Part shown: positions 11,714-24,220 of the stretch, one piece after another | How positions within the stretch are numbered: position 1 is the first letter of the stretch | How the letters are laid out: each line of letters starts with the position of its first letter | Source: Sinonovacula constricta | Taxonomy: Eukaryota > Mollusca > Bivalvia > Cardiida > Solecurtidae | Length of the DNA: 64,000 bases | NCBI GenBank assembly: GCA_007844125.1 | Contig: CM017571.1 | Span: 32,778,113 to 32,842,112, forward strand | Direction: 5' to 3' | The notes under the pieces: model-generated | What the model saw: the letters and a program-made list of their open reading frames with translations, nothing else | Databases searched by the model: none | What the model was told of the DNA's origin: nothing | Position numbers and translations under genes: made by a program

Positions 11714-12036
11714 TTTTAAATGTCAATCCGACCGTTTGGACCGGCCTTTTCTCTCATGCAATCAACTAAAGTGGGTTTTTTTCTGAAATGAAACCCGGAA
11801 CGCTGTTTATTCGTGCCTTCCAGCAAAGTAAACATGCGCGCATAACACCATCGTTATAGATTGGGAAAGAATGGGCACTTAACCTATATTTCACGATGTG
11901 TACTGTATTATAATTGAGATAATGTTTTAACCAGCATTTTCTTAAAATAATGTATAAGTTTATGTAGGAATTATGCAGAGGTTAAATGGCGTTACATGTT
12001 TTAAACGTAAGCAAACTGTCGGATACACCCTTTAAC
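11714..12036 (+). mobile_element. M1 inverted-repeat element, copy 1
   Basis: A non-autonomous element with imperfect terminal inverted repeats. The left end reads AATCCGACCGTTTGGAC (11725-11741). The right end reads GCAAACTGTCGGATAC then ACCCTTTAA (12011-12035). Just inside the right end is GTTACATGTT, the counterpart of the TTACATGTA part of the 41-bp satellite. The interior shares its order with the copies at 13.4, 47.4, 56.4 and 57.1 kb: a TAACACCA block, then TAGATTGGGAAAGAATG, then GTTTATGTAGGAATTATGCA. No transposase is encoded. Confidence 0.65.
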
Positions 12037-12490
12037 ATGACGTGTGTAGCTCATCAATTCTTTTTTTCTTTTTTTTATTTCTTTTTTTTTTCAGAACATA
12101 TTTTTTGTTCCAAGTGTTGGATACCACCTTACAAGAATACTCTAATTATACCATTTTCTCAATTCATGAGCATAAAATTGAGTAGGTGCATGTGTTACAC
12201 ATCATTAAATTGCTGCACTGTCATTATTCGCACACTGCATTAATTGAAAGCGCATTACATTTATGTCATGTCGCTGGCTACAACATAAATTACCTTCACT
12301 ACTGTAACCGCGGTAAAGACAGTTCGTGCTGTTATAGATTTTAGAGGTATATGTTCACTATGAAAGCAACTTTATGAGCAATATTACTACGCAAGTAAAG
12401 AAGCGTTCATAATATAGTAATTGTATGTTTGGTTGTGTGCATGTATTTCTAGTTTGAGTAAAGGTATGTTCATAGTTAAACCTTCCCACT

Positions 12491-12892
12491 CAATTGTATA
12501 AACAATGGTTAAGGTTAACATTTGGTTATTTTTTAACATTTTCTCCTATATTTTACTAGATTTGTTAGTTAATCAAAGTGTTTATCTATTTGTAAAAAAT
12601 GCAGTTTACTTTTGTGTTACTTAACCAAACTGTTTAATTTTTAATTAGTATCACACAATGCAACATTCTAATTGGTTTTGCTAAATGAGCGGCCATTTTT
12701 ATTTTTGGTTATAACTTTGACAGACCACTGAGAGAATGGTGAAAGTTAACCAAATGGTTAAAATGGTTAAAATTAAAACTGGTTAAATTAACGAGAACAT
12801 TAATACAATAGCTAAGCAGCAAGTTAACCAAAATGTATTAGGTATCCAAACTTTAACCAATGGTTAAAATTTAACCACTGTTTATACAATTG
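12491..12892. mobile_element. 402-bp MITE-like element
   Basis: CAATTGTATAAACAATGGTT at the left end (12491-12510) is matched by the inverted right end (ACCACTGTTTATACAATTG, 12874-12892); the terminal 13 bp are identical. Both ends continue into GGTTAA/TTAACC-rich subterminal sequence. The AT-rich interior has no coding potential. The flanks (CCCACT on the left, GCCTCG on the right) show no clear target-site duplication, so the superfamily is unassigned. Confidence 0.8.
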
Positions 12893-13045
12893 GCCTCGTT
12901 TGATAAAATTTGATAAAAGCAACATATGTACTTAAATGCATTTAGTTGATGTGCCATTGTTTGCTTTCATTGAATATTGAAAAGCTTAAGTTATACCAAA
13001 GATTTTCGGCTTTTATTTCCCAATCATTCCTAAGCTCGAGTTAAC

Positions 13046-13235
13046 GATGGATCAAGGGGTGAGGATGGAGGATGCATCCCACACACCCCATCCAGGTAAA
13101 AGAGTAGAGTTATGAAAACACATATATGAAAGTTTAAAAATACTAAGCTTTTAAAGTAAATTTTGCGATAGAGTTGAATGGATCTTGATTCATAACCCCC
13201 ACCCACCCCACCACAATGTTCTGGATCCGCCCCTG
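13046..13235 (+). mobile_element. R1 dispersed repeat, copy 2 (internally deleted)
   Basis: Keeps the start (GATGGATCAAGGGG), the GGATGCATCCC core, the TACTAAGCTTTTAAAGTAAA block (from 13140) and the end (ATGTTCTGGATCCGCCCC). It lacks the middle block found in copies 1, 3 and 5. Confidence 0.75.
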
Positions 13236-13369
13236 GCTCTAGTCATGAACTTATGTAAAACATAATACATACAATATTAAGCACTTACGTAATGAAAATG
13301 TGGTCGTCACCCCAAATCATTTAAACTAAGTTAAATTGAAATACAAAAATGTGTCTTTAAATACTGAAG

Positions 13370-13866
13370 AGATATTGTGTTCTAAAATTAGTGCGATTTT
13401 ATTCAAACAACCATATCAACTATTTTTTGCCTGCAACGATCTCGCGAAATGCTTGAGTGGTGCCCTACATCCTAGTGGGAAGTAAAACATAACAACCCCA
13501 CATGTCATTTCAAAAAATGTATTTTCAATCCGAGCCACGCTGCACTTTTATATTTTTAACTAAGGAAACCACATGATCATTACATTTCCTGAAATAGCGT
13601 TAATGTTCATCCGGGTAATTAGCTCTGACGTTTAAATCTATACTAAGGTTAAAATTCCCAACCGTGCTTATGAATAGATTTGGATATAATGGACCAGTAA
13701 ACTGATACATTTCACGATTTGTATTGTCTTACAATGTTATAAACAGCCTTTACTTAAACTAAGGACAAGTTTATGCAGACATTATGCACGAATTCTCCAG
13801 AAAAGAGGTAAGATGTTGTTACATCAGATATGGGAAAACTGTCAGATACCACCTTCAAGACATAGC
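13370..13866 (+). mobile_element. M1 inverted-repeat element, copy 2
   Basis: The interior matches the other M1 copies: CCGAGCCACGCTGCA (13531-13545), ATAGATTTGGATATAATG, AGTTTATGCAGACATTATGC. The right end is intact: GTTACATCAGATATGGGAAA then ACTGTCAGATACCACCTTCA (13839-13858). This right end is the clearest non-satellite relative of the 41-bp monomer: GTTACAT, GATAT, then AAACTGTCAGATACC in the same order. The left terminus is decayed. Confidence 0.65.
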
Positions 13867-14091
13867 TTAAAGTTTGTATACAAGAAATATGAGCATAATG
13901 TATGGTATCTTACAGTCAAAAACAACTGATCCATCAAGATAACAAAGCCATAAACACATTCTTCTTTTCACCTCTTCCTTTTGTAAAATTCAAAGGTTAT
14001 AACTAATGTTTTGTCGATATTTTTCAACAAAGAAATGAAGTGTGAATAGCAACCAGGAGTAGAGAGGTTAAACCTCGTGGATATCCGAAGA

Positions 14092-14184
14092 AAATATGGA
14101 CCTTGCGATGATTACGCTAACGTGAAATGTGTTCTCAAATCGTCATCAGCTGTGATAAAACTTTATCTTACATAGTGACCAATA
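14092..14184. repeat. Local duplicate, copy a
   Basis: About 93 bp here match 15308-15408 with roughly 80% identity by eye. Shared words are GGACCTTG/AGACCTTG, TTACGCTAAC/ATACGCTAAC, GTGTTCTCAAA/GCGTTCTCAAA, CATCAGCTGT and TCTTACATAGTGACCAA. Neither copy has tRNA boxes or inverted ends. It could be a dispersed repeat or a duplicated functional segment; the sequence alone does not decide. Confidence 0.5.
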
Positions 14185-14186
14185 AG

Positions 14187-14425
14187 GATGGATCCAGAGG
14201 AAGGGGATAGGAGATGTATCCCCCCTCCAACCAGGTAAAAGAGGAGTGTTGTGAAAACACAAACATATAAGCTTAAAAATACTAAGCTTTTAAGGTAATT
14301 GGTGTATGTTGGCTGCTTAGGTCGCAGTTAGGGGTCCTTACTGTTACTGCGATAAAGTTAAATGGAGCTTGATTCATACCACCCCCACCCCCTTTAACCA
14401 CCAAAATTTATTGGATCCGCCCCTG
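14187..14425 (+). mobile_element. R1 dispersed repeat, copy 3
   Basis: One of the fullest copies, with start GATGGATCCAG and end TTGGATCCGCCCCTG. The two ends form a short inverted match around GGATCC (GATGGATCCAG against CGGATCCAA). CAGGGGCG-type ends are known from hAT elements, so an hAT-derived non-autonomous element is possible; no clear 8-bp target duplication is seen. Confidence 0.75.
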
Positions 14426-14474
14426 TAGCACTGATGCGCAATTTCTGTGGATATTGAACATACTTGTTAGATTC

Positions 14475-14925
14475 AAAATACTAAGCTTTTTAAGTAAACT
14501 TTGTTGACTGCTCAGGCCGAAGATAACGTCCCTAACTGTGTATGTATATCCAGTATTTCATGTTTTTTTCTTAATATTTTCTTTCAAATTTTATGCAGAT
14601 AATTTCAGCTTAGAAGCCATACAAACTTTTAGTAATAATGTTATATTTTTGTATGTAACTTATTGTATGTAGGCACTTTCAACTTGCCTTCAAATCTTGT
14701 AATAAAATGCGGAGTATTATTATTGTATCATGTTTTTATAACAGAATATGAAAGTTATGAAAGTTGAAGTGACAAAAGAGTACTGTAGACATTTTATCGT
14801 TCTTCACCATTAGTAGATTATGATATTTTATTCGCGAATACTGCGAAAAAAGTTAAATGGATCTTGGTTCATACCCTCATCCCACCCCAACCTACCCCAA
14901 CATTTTCCGGATCGACCCTCTTGAC
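14475..14925 (+). mobile_element. R1 dispersed repeat, copy 4, interrupted
   Basis: The left part (14475-14558: TACTAAGCTTTTTAAGTAAA to CCAGTATTT) and the right part (14843-14925: CTGCGAAAAAAGTTAAATGG to TTTTCCGGATCGACCC) are separated by about 284 bp of unrelated AT-rich DNA. In intact copies these parts are contiguous (TTTACTGCGATAAAG). This is most simply read as an insertion into an R1 copy. The inserted segment has no recognised ends. Confidence 0.6.
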
Positions 14926-15307
14926 AAAATAGCAAAGAACATGGTCGGAACCCAAGTTAAATATTGCTTTATTACTGTACACATATACAGTGGGACACTT
15001 GGCCAGAAAAACTTCATTCTTATGAATATATGCATGAAACATTTTATTTGCTGCGTCTCCTAACCGGCACTGAAATTCAGCCAATGAAATTATTTATTTG
15101 AAAACAACAGGTATCCCAGGTTAGTGCGAACATCCTGACATTGACACATAGATTTTTTTTTAACTTCAATTGAAGAGTAGCGCCGATATAACACGTGTTT
15201 TATTGGACCACTTATTGCTAAAAAAATTCATGAAAACGAAATTTTACCAGACTAATATCCCACGACTACCACGAAGCAGACCTGTATAAGTGAATGTGAA
15301 TTCCGAC

Positions 15308-15408
15308 GATGAAAAAGATACAGACCTTGTAATGAATACGCTAACCTGAAAGGCGTTCTCAAAATTGGCATCAGCTGTCGTAAAACTCTTTCTTACATAG
15401 TGACCAAA
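15308..15408. repeat. Local duplicate, copy b
   Basis: Partner of 14092-14184. It lies inside a 188-codon minus-strand open frame (15244-15810), but that frame is low-complexity, and the corresponding frame in copy a is broken. Protein conservation therefore does not explain the similarity. Confidence 0.5.
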
Positions 15409-15559
15409 TACCAAAGACATGCAAGCATGTAAACACTGCCGAATAACACTACAAATCGTAGATATACGATTCCAATGCATCTGATGTGAGAATAAATTAG
15501 AAACAACAGTAGAAGTAGTGATTGTTGTCGCAGTAGATGCTGTTGTCTGATAAGTAGTG

Positions 15560-15730
15560 AAAACATTAAAAGGAGGAAAGAGGAGGAGGAGCCAAGAGAA
15601 TGCGAAGAAGGGGAAAGAAGAAATAAGAGAGAATACAGAGAACGAAGAGATGGAGTTGAAAATGAACATAATGAGAAAAAGAAGATATTGAGAAGTAAAA
15701 TAAAAAAGAAAATGAAGTAGGAGATTAATG
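15560..15730. repeat. Polypurine-rich tract
   Basis: A GA-rich stretch on the plus strand (GGAGGAAAGAGGAGGAGG, GAAGAAGGGGAAAGAAG and similar) produces a hydrophobic open frame on the other strand. Such tracts can form triplex (H-DNA). No gene is supported. Confidence 0.6.
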
Positions 15731-16073
15731 AAAGTAGAAGGAAATGCTTCTGTTACTGCTGCTGCCGCTTCCGATGATGCTGCTGTTGCAGCTATTTTAT
15801 GTTTTCGCAAATTGTTGTTCTAATTGTATGAGACTGCCTGAAATGCAAATATCGCAAAACTTCTCCGTCTACGTTTTTATGCCACTCTTGTAATTATGTT
15901 TTGCCATAAACCCTGACTCAAACATGTAGTACACATGTATATGCATTATCGGTTGTTGCCATCAGTATTTATTCATAAACAGTTGATTATACTGATGCTG
16001 CTGATAATACATTGTGTTAATGAAGATTAATAGGGAGATTTGAAGAAGGAGAAGAAAAGGAACGATGAGGTTG

Positions 16074-16170
16074 AGGATGAAGATGAAGATGATGAATGTG
16101 ATGATGATGATAATGATGATGATGATGATGATAACGACGACGACGACGACGACGATGATGATGATGATAA
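16074..16170. repeat. (GAT)n/(GAC)n microsatellite
   Basis: An imperfect GAT/GAC triplet tract embedded in GA-rich sequence (16020-16225). Ser-, His- and Ile-rich open frames are artefacts of it. Confidence 0.93.
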
Positions 16171-16965
16171 TGAATGTATTGAAGTGGAGGAGGAATAGGA
16201 GAAGGAGGGAGAAGAGGGAGACACACTCATCTTCTTTCTTTATTATACACATATACATCACGCTTTATTGATAAATGCGAAACTGGTGGCACAAAGGCCA
16301 TAGGTACCGTTTCACCTTTACCCAATTAGTTAGGACAATATTGGTATCTCCAGTGATAATAATGACGTATGTCCTCAATCTGTTCCACTAAATATTCGAC
16401 CGGAAAAAGACAAATGTCCTAATTATAAGTTAGCATATGATGAATTTCGTGTGTAGCGCATGTCGATGGGTTTGTTGAATGCCAAGTTCTGATGGTGTTT
16501 GTTTTGAAGTGGTTTGTATTTTAGCACACACAGAAACTCTGCAATCAATGGCCCCTCTCCGTCTAGGCGAACATTAAGTGCCTTCAACTTTCAATAGCAG
16601 AACAGCAGAATTGACCTTAACCATTAAGTGCGAAGTAATACTATAATGATACAGTTCCATGATAAATCCTATTTATTTATTTGTTTCAATGTTTCAACAA
16701 TAACAATAACATATTTCAATCGACCTAAAACAGAGTCCACTTGCCTGCCATAGCTCCTCCTAGTTTAGCCACGGTTAGTCACAACGGGACATCACGTTTC
16801 GCACATTCTTATTTATATATTACATCACTTTCTAACCAATCATCCTACTGGTTACGGTTTAGGAATGGCTTACTTTTGTATACCAAAATCCAGAGATAGT
16901 TAACCTTATTACGGCTTAAAAAAAGGTTTAAAACCGTCCGGACGATTTTCATTTTCCAAGCCATC
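16171..16965. other. Intergenic sequence
   Basis: No gene or repeat is recognised apart from the GA-rich end of the microsatellite. Confidence 0.45.
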
Positions 16966-17980
16966 CTAAAAGTAATATCGAACAGTTTAGAGAAAAAAAG
17001 GGTTTTCTCAAGCAACCAAATAAACTAATGTTTCCTAATCAGATGCTGTTAATTGATGTCTTACATCATTGTAAAAAGGAAGCAAAGAACCCCAATCGTT
17101 AGTACAAACATGCACGTCCTACCAGAGCCACACTGCTTTTAAACTAAGAAAACCACGTGACCTTTCACTTTTAATATCACGTTATATTCGCTCTAACATC
17201 GACGTTCATTTATAGCAGAAATCCTAATTATGATTTTTAAAGGTAAAGTGTAATAAAGAATTTATAGAATTTAAAATTAACACAAAGGATGAGTTGTATA
17301 CTTTAATGCAGACGTGTTAAGACTGTTCTCCATCCAGTTTTGAATTTATGGATTTTTAGTCTAAAATTGATATTGAAGGTGTCTCTTTTATAGAAATAGG
17401 AAATCTCCAAATATTACGTTATATCGTCTTAGAAAAAAGTGTTTTGCTATTGAGTATCATTAGGACACAGAATACAGCATTAGACAAACCAACCAGACAT
17501 GTTACTTGAATTGTTTGACTCAAACTATCCCAAATATGTAATCAAATGTTTACAAACCCCAAACATTTAAGACTGTTTTTCTCATTTTTCTGCTTACTGT
17601 TCTAAATTGCAAAAAATGCCCACAATTGATTTCAGAGTTGCCCAAAATGTTCTATAAAGGTTTTTGGTTGATGCTGCAAAAAATAATAATTTCACCACAG
17701 GGTTTTGATTTTCTTAGACTTTGAATATAACAGACAACGAATTTGTTATTAAATTTATCACAAATCATACAAGTTAAGTTCATTGACAAACATAAAATTA
17801 AAACCTTTACATGTTTCCTTCTTCATCTGGTAGATGGATGCAGAAATACTTGTCAAAGTAAATAATTAGGAAGAAAAAAACTTTGACTATTCGTGGCCAT
17901 TATTTTTTGCTAAGACTAAAGTGGTGAAGGTGGAAAGTTTTGCAGAAATTATGAACCTAAACCTCAAACAGCAAACAGGG
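16966..17980 (+). mobile_element. M1 copy (or two partial copies) at the satellite's left edge
   Basis: The left part (16966-17235) aligns with the M1 copy at 56401-56700: AATATCGAACAGTTTA start, CAAGCAACCAAATAAACTAA, GCTGTTAATTGATG, CAGAGCCACACTGC, AAAACCACGTGAC, TATAGCAGAAATC. A weaker match follows at 17300-17340 (TTTAATGCAGACG). The right part (17905-17980) repeats the M1 3' region (TTTTGCTAAGACTAAAG, TTTTGCAGAAATTATGAACC) and then passes without a break into ACATGTACATGATATAGAC and AAACTGTC, i.e. into monomer 1 of the satellite. The middle (about 17345-17900) has no match, so this is either one interrupted copy or two adjacent fragments. Confidence 0.55.
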
Positions 17981-20900
17981 ACATGTACATGATATAGACA
18001 AACTGTCATATACCTCATGTTACAGGTACTTGATATAGACAAACTGTCAGATACTACATGTTACATGTACTTGATATAGACAAACTGTCAGATACCTCAT
18101 GTTACATGTACTTGATATAGACAAACTGTCAGATACCTCATGTTACATGTACATGATATAGACAAACTGTCAGATACTACATGTTACATATACTTGATAT
18201 AGACACACTGTCAGATACCTCATGTTACATGTACTTGATATAGACAGACTGTCAGATACCTCATGTTACATGTACTTGATATAGACAAACTGTCAGATAC
18301 CACATGTTACATGTACTTGATATAGACAAACTGTCAGATACCTCATGTTACATGTACTTGATATAGACACACTGTCAGATACCTCATGTTACATGTACAT
18401 GATATAGACAGACTGTCAGATACCTCATGTTACATGTACTTGATATAGACAAACTGTCAGATACCTCATGTTACATGTACTTGATATAGACACACTGTCA
18501 GATACCTCATGTTACATGTACTTGATATAGACACACTGTCAGATACCTCATGTTACATGTACTTGATATAGACAAACTGTCAGATACCACATGTTACATG
18601 TACTTGATATAGACAAACTGTCAGATACCTCATGTTACATGTACTTGATATAGACACACTGTCAGATACCACATGTTACATGTACTTGATATAGACACAC
18701 TGTCAGATACCACATGTTACATGTACTTGATATAGACAAACTGTCAGATACCACATGTTACAGGTACTTGATATAGACAAACTGTCAGATACCACATGTT
18801 ACATGTACTTGATATAGACAGACTGTCAGATACCTCATGTTACATGTACTTGATATAGACAGAATGTCAGATACCTCATGTTACATGTACTTGATATAGA
18901 CACACTGTCAGATACCTCATGTTACATGTATTGGATATAGACAAACTGTCAGATACCTCATGTTACATGTACTTGATATAGACAAACTGTCAGATACCTC
19001 ATGTTACATGTACATGATATAGACAAACTGTCAGATACCTCATGTTACATGTACTTGATATAGACACACTGTCAGATACCTCATGTTACATGTACATGAT
19101 ATAGACACACTGTCAGATACCTCATGTTACATGTACTTGATATAGACAAACTGTCAGATACTACATGTTACATGTACTTGATATAGACAGACTGTCAGAT
19201 ACCTCATGTCACATGTACATGATATAGACAAACTGTCAGATACCTCATGTTACATGTACATGATATAGACAAACTGTCAGATACCTCATGTTACATGTAC
19301 TTGATATAGACACACTGTCAGATACCTCATGTCACATGTACATGATATAGACAAACTGTCAGATACCTCATGTTACATGTACATGATATAGACAAACTGT
19401 CAGATACCACATGTTACATGTACTTGATACAGACACACTGTCAGATACCACATGTTACATGTACTTGATATAGACACACTGTCAGATACCTCATGTTACA
19501 TGTACTTGATATAGACAGACTGTCAGATACCTCATGTTACATGTACTTGATATAGACACACTGTCAGATACCACATGTTACATGTACATGATATAGACAA
19601 ACTGTCAGATACCTCATGTTACATGTACATGATATAGACAAACTGTCAGATACCTCATGTTGCATGTACTTGATATAGACAGACTGTCAGATACCTCATG
19701 TTACATGTACTTGATATAGACACACTGTCAGATACCACATGTTACATGTACTTGATATAGACACACTGTCAGATACCACATGTTACATGTACTTGATATA
19801 GACACACTGTCAGATACCTCATGTTACATGTATTGGATATATACAGACTGTCAGATACCTCATGTTACATGTACTTGATATAGACAAACTGTCAGATACT
19901 ACATGTTACATGCACTTGATATAGACAGACTGTCAGATACTACATGTTACATGTACTTGATATAGACAGACTGTCAGATACCTCATGTCACATGTACATG
20001 ATATAGACAAACTGTCAGATACCTCATGTTACATGTACTTGATATAGACAAACTGTCAGATACCTCATGTTACATGTACTTGATATAGACACACTGTCAG
20101 ATACCTCATGTTACATGTACCTGATATAGACAAACTGTCAGATACTACATGTTACATGTACTTGATATAGACAGACTGTCAGATACCTCATGTTACATGT
20201 ACCTGATATAGACAAACTGTCAGATACTACATGTTACATGTACTTGATATAGACAGACTGTCAGATACCACATGTTACATGTACTTGATATAGACAGAAT
20301 GTCAGATACCTCATGTTACATGCACTTGATATAGACACACTGTCAGATACCTCATGTTACATGTACTTGATATAGACAGACTGTCAGATACCTCATGTTA
20401 CATGTACCTGATATAGACAAACTGTCAGATACTACATGTTACATGTACTTGATATAGACAAACTGTCAGATACCTCATGTTACATGTACTTGATATAGAC
20501 AGACTGTCAGATACCTCATGTTACATGTACCTGATATAGACAAACTGTCAGATACTACATGTTACATGTACTTGATATAGACAGACTGTCAGATACCTCA
20601 TGTTACATGTACTTGATATAGACAGAATGTCAGATACCTCATGTTACATGTACTTGATATAGACACACTGTCAGATACCTCATGTTACATGTACCTGATA
20701 TAGACAAACTGTCAGATACTACATGTTACATGTACTTGATATAGACAGACTGTCAGATACCTCATGTTACATGTACCTGATATAGACAAACTGTCAGATA
20801 CTACATGTTACATGTACTTGATATAGACAGACTGTCAGATACCACATGTTACATGTACTTGATATAGACAGAATGTCAGATACCTCATGTTACATGCACT

Positions 20901-23882
20901 TGATATAGACACACTGTCAGATACCTCATGTTCTATGTACTTGATATAGACAAACTGTCAGATACCACATGTTACATGTACTTGATATAGACAAACTGTC
21001 AGATACCACATGTTACATGTACTTGATATAGACACACTGTCAGATACCTCATGTTACATGTACATGATATAGACAGACTGTCAGATACCTCATGTTACAT
21101 GTTCTTGATATAGACAAACTGTCAGATACAACATGCTACATGTACTTGATATAGACAAACTGTCAGATACCTCATGTTACATGTACTTGATATAGACACA
21201 CTGTCAGATACCTCATGTTACATGTACTTGATATAGACAAACTGTCAGATACCTCATGTTACATGTACTTGATACAGACAAACTGTCAGATACCTCATGT
21301 TACATGTACTTGATATTGACAAACTGTCAGATATCTCATGTTACATGTACTTGATATAGACAAACTGTCAGATACCTCATGTTACATGTACTTGATATAG
21401 ACAGACTGCCAGATACCTCATGTTACATGTACTTGATACAGACAAACTGTCAGATACCTCATGTTACATGTACTTGATATTGACAAACTGTCAGATATCT
21501 CATGTTACATGTACTTGATATAGACAAACTGTCAGATACCTCATGTTACATGTACTTGATATAGACAAACTGTCAGATACCACATGTTACATGTACTTGA
21601 TATAGACAAACTGTCAGATACCAGATGTTACATGTACTTGATATAGACAGACTGTCAGATACTACATGTTACATGTACCTGATATAGACAAACTGTCAGA
21701 TACTACATGTAACATGTACCTGATATAGACAAACTGTCAGATACCTCATGTTACATGTACTTGATATAGACAGACTGTCAGATACTACATGTTACATGTA
21801 CCTGATATAGACAAACTGTCAGATACTACATGTAACATGTACCTGATATTGACAAACTGTCAGATACCTCATGTTACATGTACTTGATATAGACAGACTG
21901 TCAGATACTACATGTTACATGTACCTGATATAGACAAACTGTCAGATACCACATGTAACATGTACCTGATATAGACAAACTGTCAGATACCTCATGTTAC
22001 ATGTACTTGATATAGACAAACTGTCAGATACCTCATTTTACATGTACTTGATATAGACAAACTGTCAGATACTACATGTTACATGTACCTGATATAGACA
22101 AACTGTCAGATACCACATGTTACATGTACTTTATACAGACAAACTGTCAGACACCTCATGTTACATGTACTTGATATAGACAAACTGTCAGATACTACAT
22201 GTTACATGTACTTTATACAGACAAACTGTCAGATACCTCATGTTACATGTACTTGATATAGACACACTGTCAGATACCTCATGTTACATGTACTTGATAT
22301 AGACAAACTGTCAGATACCTCATGTTACATGTATTTGATATAGACAAACTGTCAGATACCTCATGTTACATTTATTGGATATATACAAACTGTCAGATAC
22401 CTCAAGTTACATGTACTTGATATAGACAAACTGTCAGATACCTCATGTTACATGTACTTGACATTGACACGCTGTCAGATATCTCATGTTACATGTACTT
22501 GATATAGACAAACTGTCAGATACCTCATGTTACATGTACTTGATATAGACAAACTGTCAGATACCTCATGTTACATGTACTTGATATAGACAAACTGTCA
22601 GATACCACATGTTACATGTACTTGATATAGACAAACTGTCAGATACTACATGTTACATGTACTTGATATAGACAAACTGTCAGATACTACATGTTACATG
22701 TACTTGATATAGACAAACTGTCAGATACCTCATGTTACATGTACATGATATAGACAAACTGTCAGATACTACATGTTACATGTACTTGATATAGACAAAC
22801 TGTCAGATACCTCATGTTACATGTACTTGATATAGACAAACTGTCAGATACCTCATGTTACATTTATTGGATATATACAAACTGTCAGATACCTCAAGTT
22901 ACATGTACTTGATATAGACAAACTGTCAGATACCTCATGTTACATGTACTTGACATTGACACGCTGTCAGATATCTCATGTTACATGTACTTGATATAGA
23001 CAAACTGTCAGATACCTCATGTTACATGTACTTGATATAGACAAACTGTCAGATACCTCATGTTACATGTACTTGATATAGACAAACTGTCAGATACCAC
23101 ATGTTACATGTACATGATATAGACAAACTGTCAGATACCTCATGTTACATGTACTTGATATAGACAAACTGTCAGATACTACATGTTACATGTACTTGAT
23201 ATAGACAAACTGTCAGATACCTCATGTTACATGTACATGATATAGACAAACTGTCAGATACTACATGTTACATGTACTTGATATAGACACACTGTCAGAT
23301 ACCACATGTTACATGTACTTGATATAGACAAACTGTCAGACACCTCATGTTACATGTACTTGATATAGACAAACTGTCAGACACCACATGTTACATGTAC
23401 ATGATATAGACAAACTGTCGGATACCTCATGTTACATGTACTTGATATAGACAGACTGTCAGATACCACATGTTACATGTACTTGATATAGACACACTGT
23501 CAGATACCTCATGTTACATGTACTTGATATAGACAAACTGTCAGACACCACATGTTACATGTACATGATATAGACAAACTGTCAGATACCTCATGTTACA
23601 TGTACTTGATATAGACAGACTGTCAGATACCACATGTTACATGTACTTGATATAGACACACTGTCAGATACTACATGTTACATGTACTTGATATAGACAA
23701 ACTGTCAGACACCACATGTTACATGTACATGATATAGACAAACTGTCGGATACCTCAAGTTACATGTACTTGATATAGACAAACTGTCAGATACCTCATG
23801 TTACATGTACTTGACATTGACACGCTGTCAGATATCTCATGTTACATGTACTTGATATAGACAAACTGTCAGATACCACATG
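17981..23882. repeat. 41-bp satellite, block 1 (about 144 monomers)
   Basis: Tandem 41-bp monomers. Each contains TTACATGTA, then CTTGATATAGACA, then a variable base (A, C or G), then ACTGTCAGATACC, then TCATG or ACATG. The AACTGTC word falls at 18001 in the first monomer and at 23864 in the last, a distance of 5,863 = 143 x 41, so there is no net insertion or deletion. Diversity is mostly substitution at a few sites: CTTGAT/CATGAT/CCTGAT, AAAC/ACAC/AGAC, ACCTC/ACCAC/ACTAC. 41 is not a multiple of three and stops occur in every frame, so it is not coding. Confidence 0.97.
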
Positions 23883-24162
23883 TGTCACAGAGCGTACGTT
23901 TTCTACAAATTGCAGAACTCTGTTTTATCGCTTCCAATGGAGCGATGACAATTAATTTTAAAAAGGGTTACGCAAATGGCACCAATACAGCTTTGTGGTT
24001 TACAACAGTTTTTATTAATAATTCAATCAGAGTAAACGTTGGATCTAGTAATATAAGACAATAAAACATCAATACACAAATACGTACATTAAAGTTATAA
24101 TTACAGAAAATTGAAGTTAAATTAAACTAGCACTGTTCGTTTCAATTGTAGTCAAAAAATGT

Positions 24163-24220
24163 TATAAAAGGGCAGTATATTTTATAGTTTAAAGTTCAGT
24201 GTTCCAGCATTGGAAATAAA
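24163..24220 (+). promoter_or_regulatory. TATA box, initiator and AATAAA in insert A
   Basis: TATAAAAGG at 24163-24171 is followed by TTCAGT at 24195-24200 and AATAAA at 24215-24220. The spacing resembles the U3/R boundary of an LTR. The same signals occur in insert B at +2,256. This is inferred from motif and spacing only. Confidence 0.35.

Noticed and set aside
15244..15810. 188-codon open frame on the minus strand as a gene
   Set aside because: It is the translation of a polypurine tract and a duplicated non-coding segment. It is low-complexity, and the matching frame in the duplicate (14092-14184) is broken.
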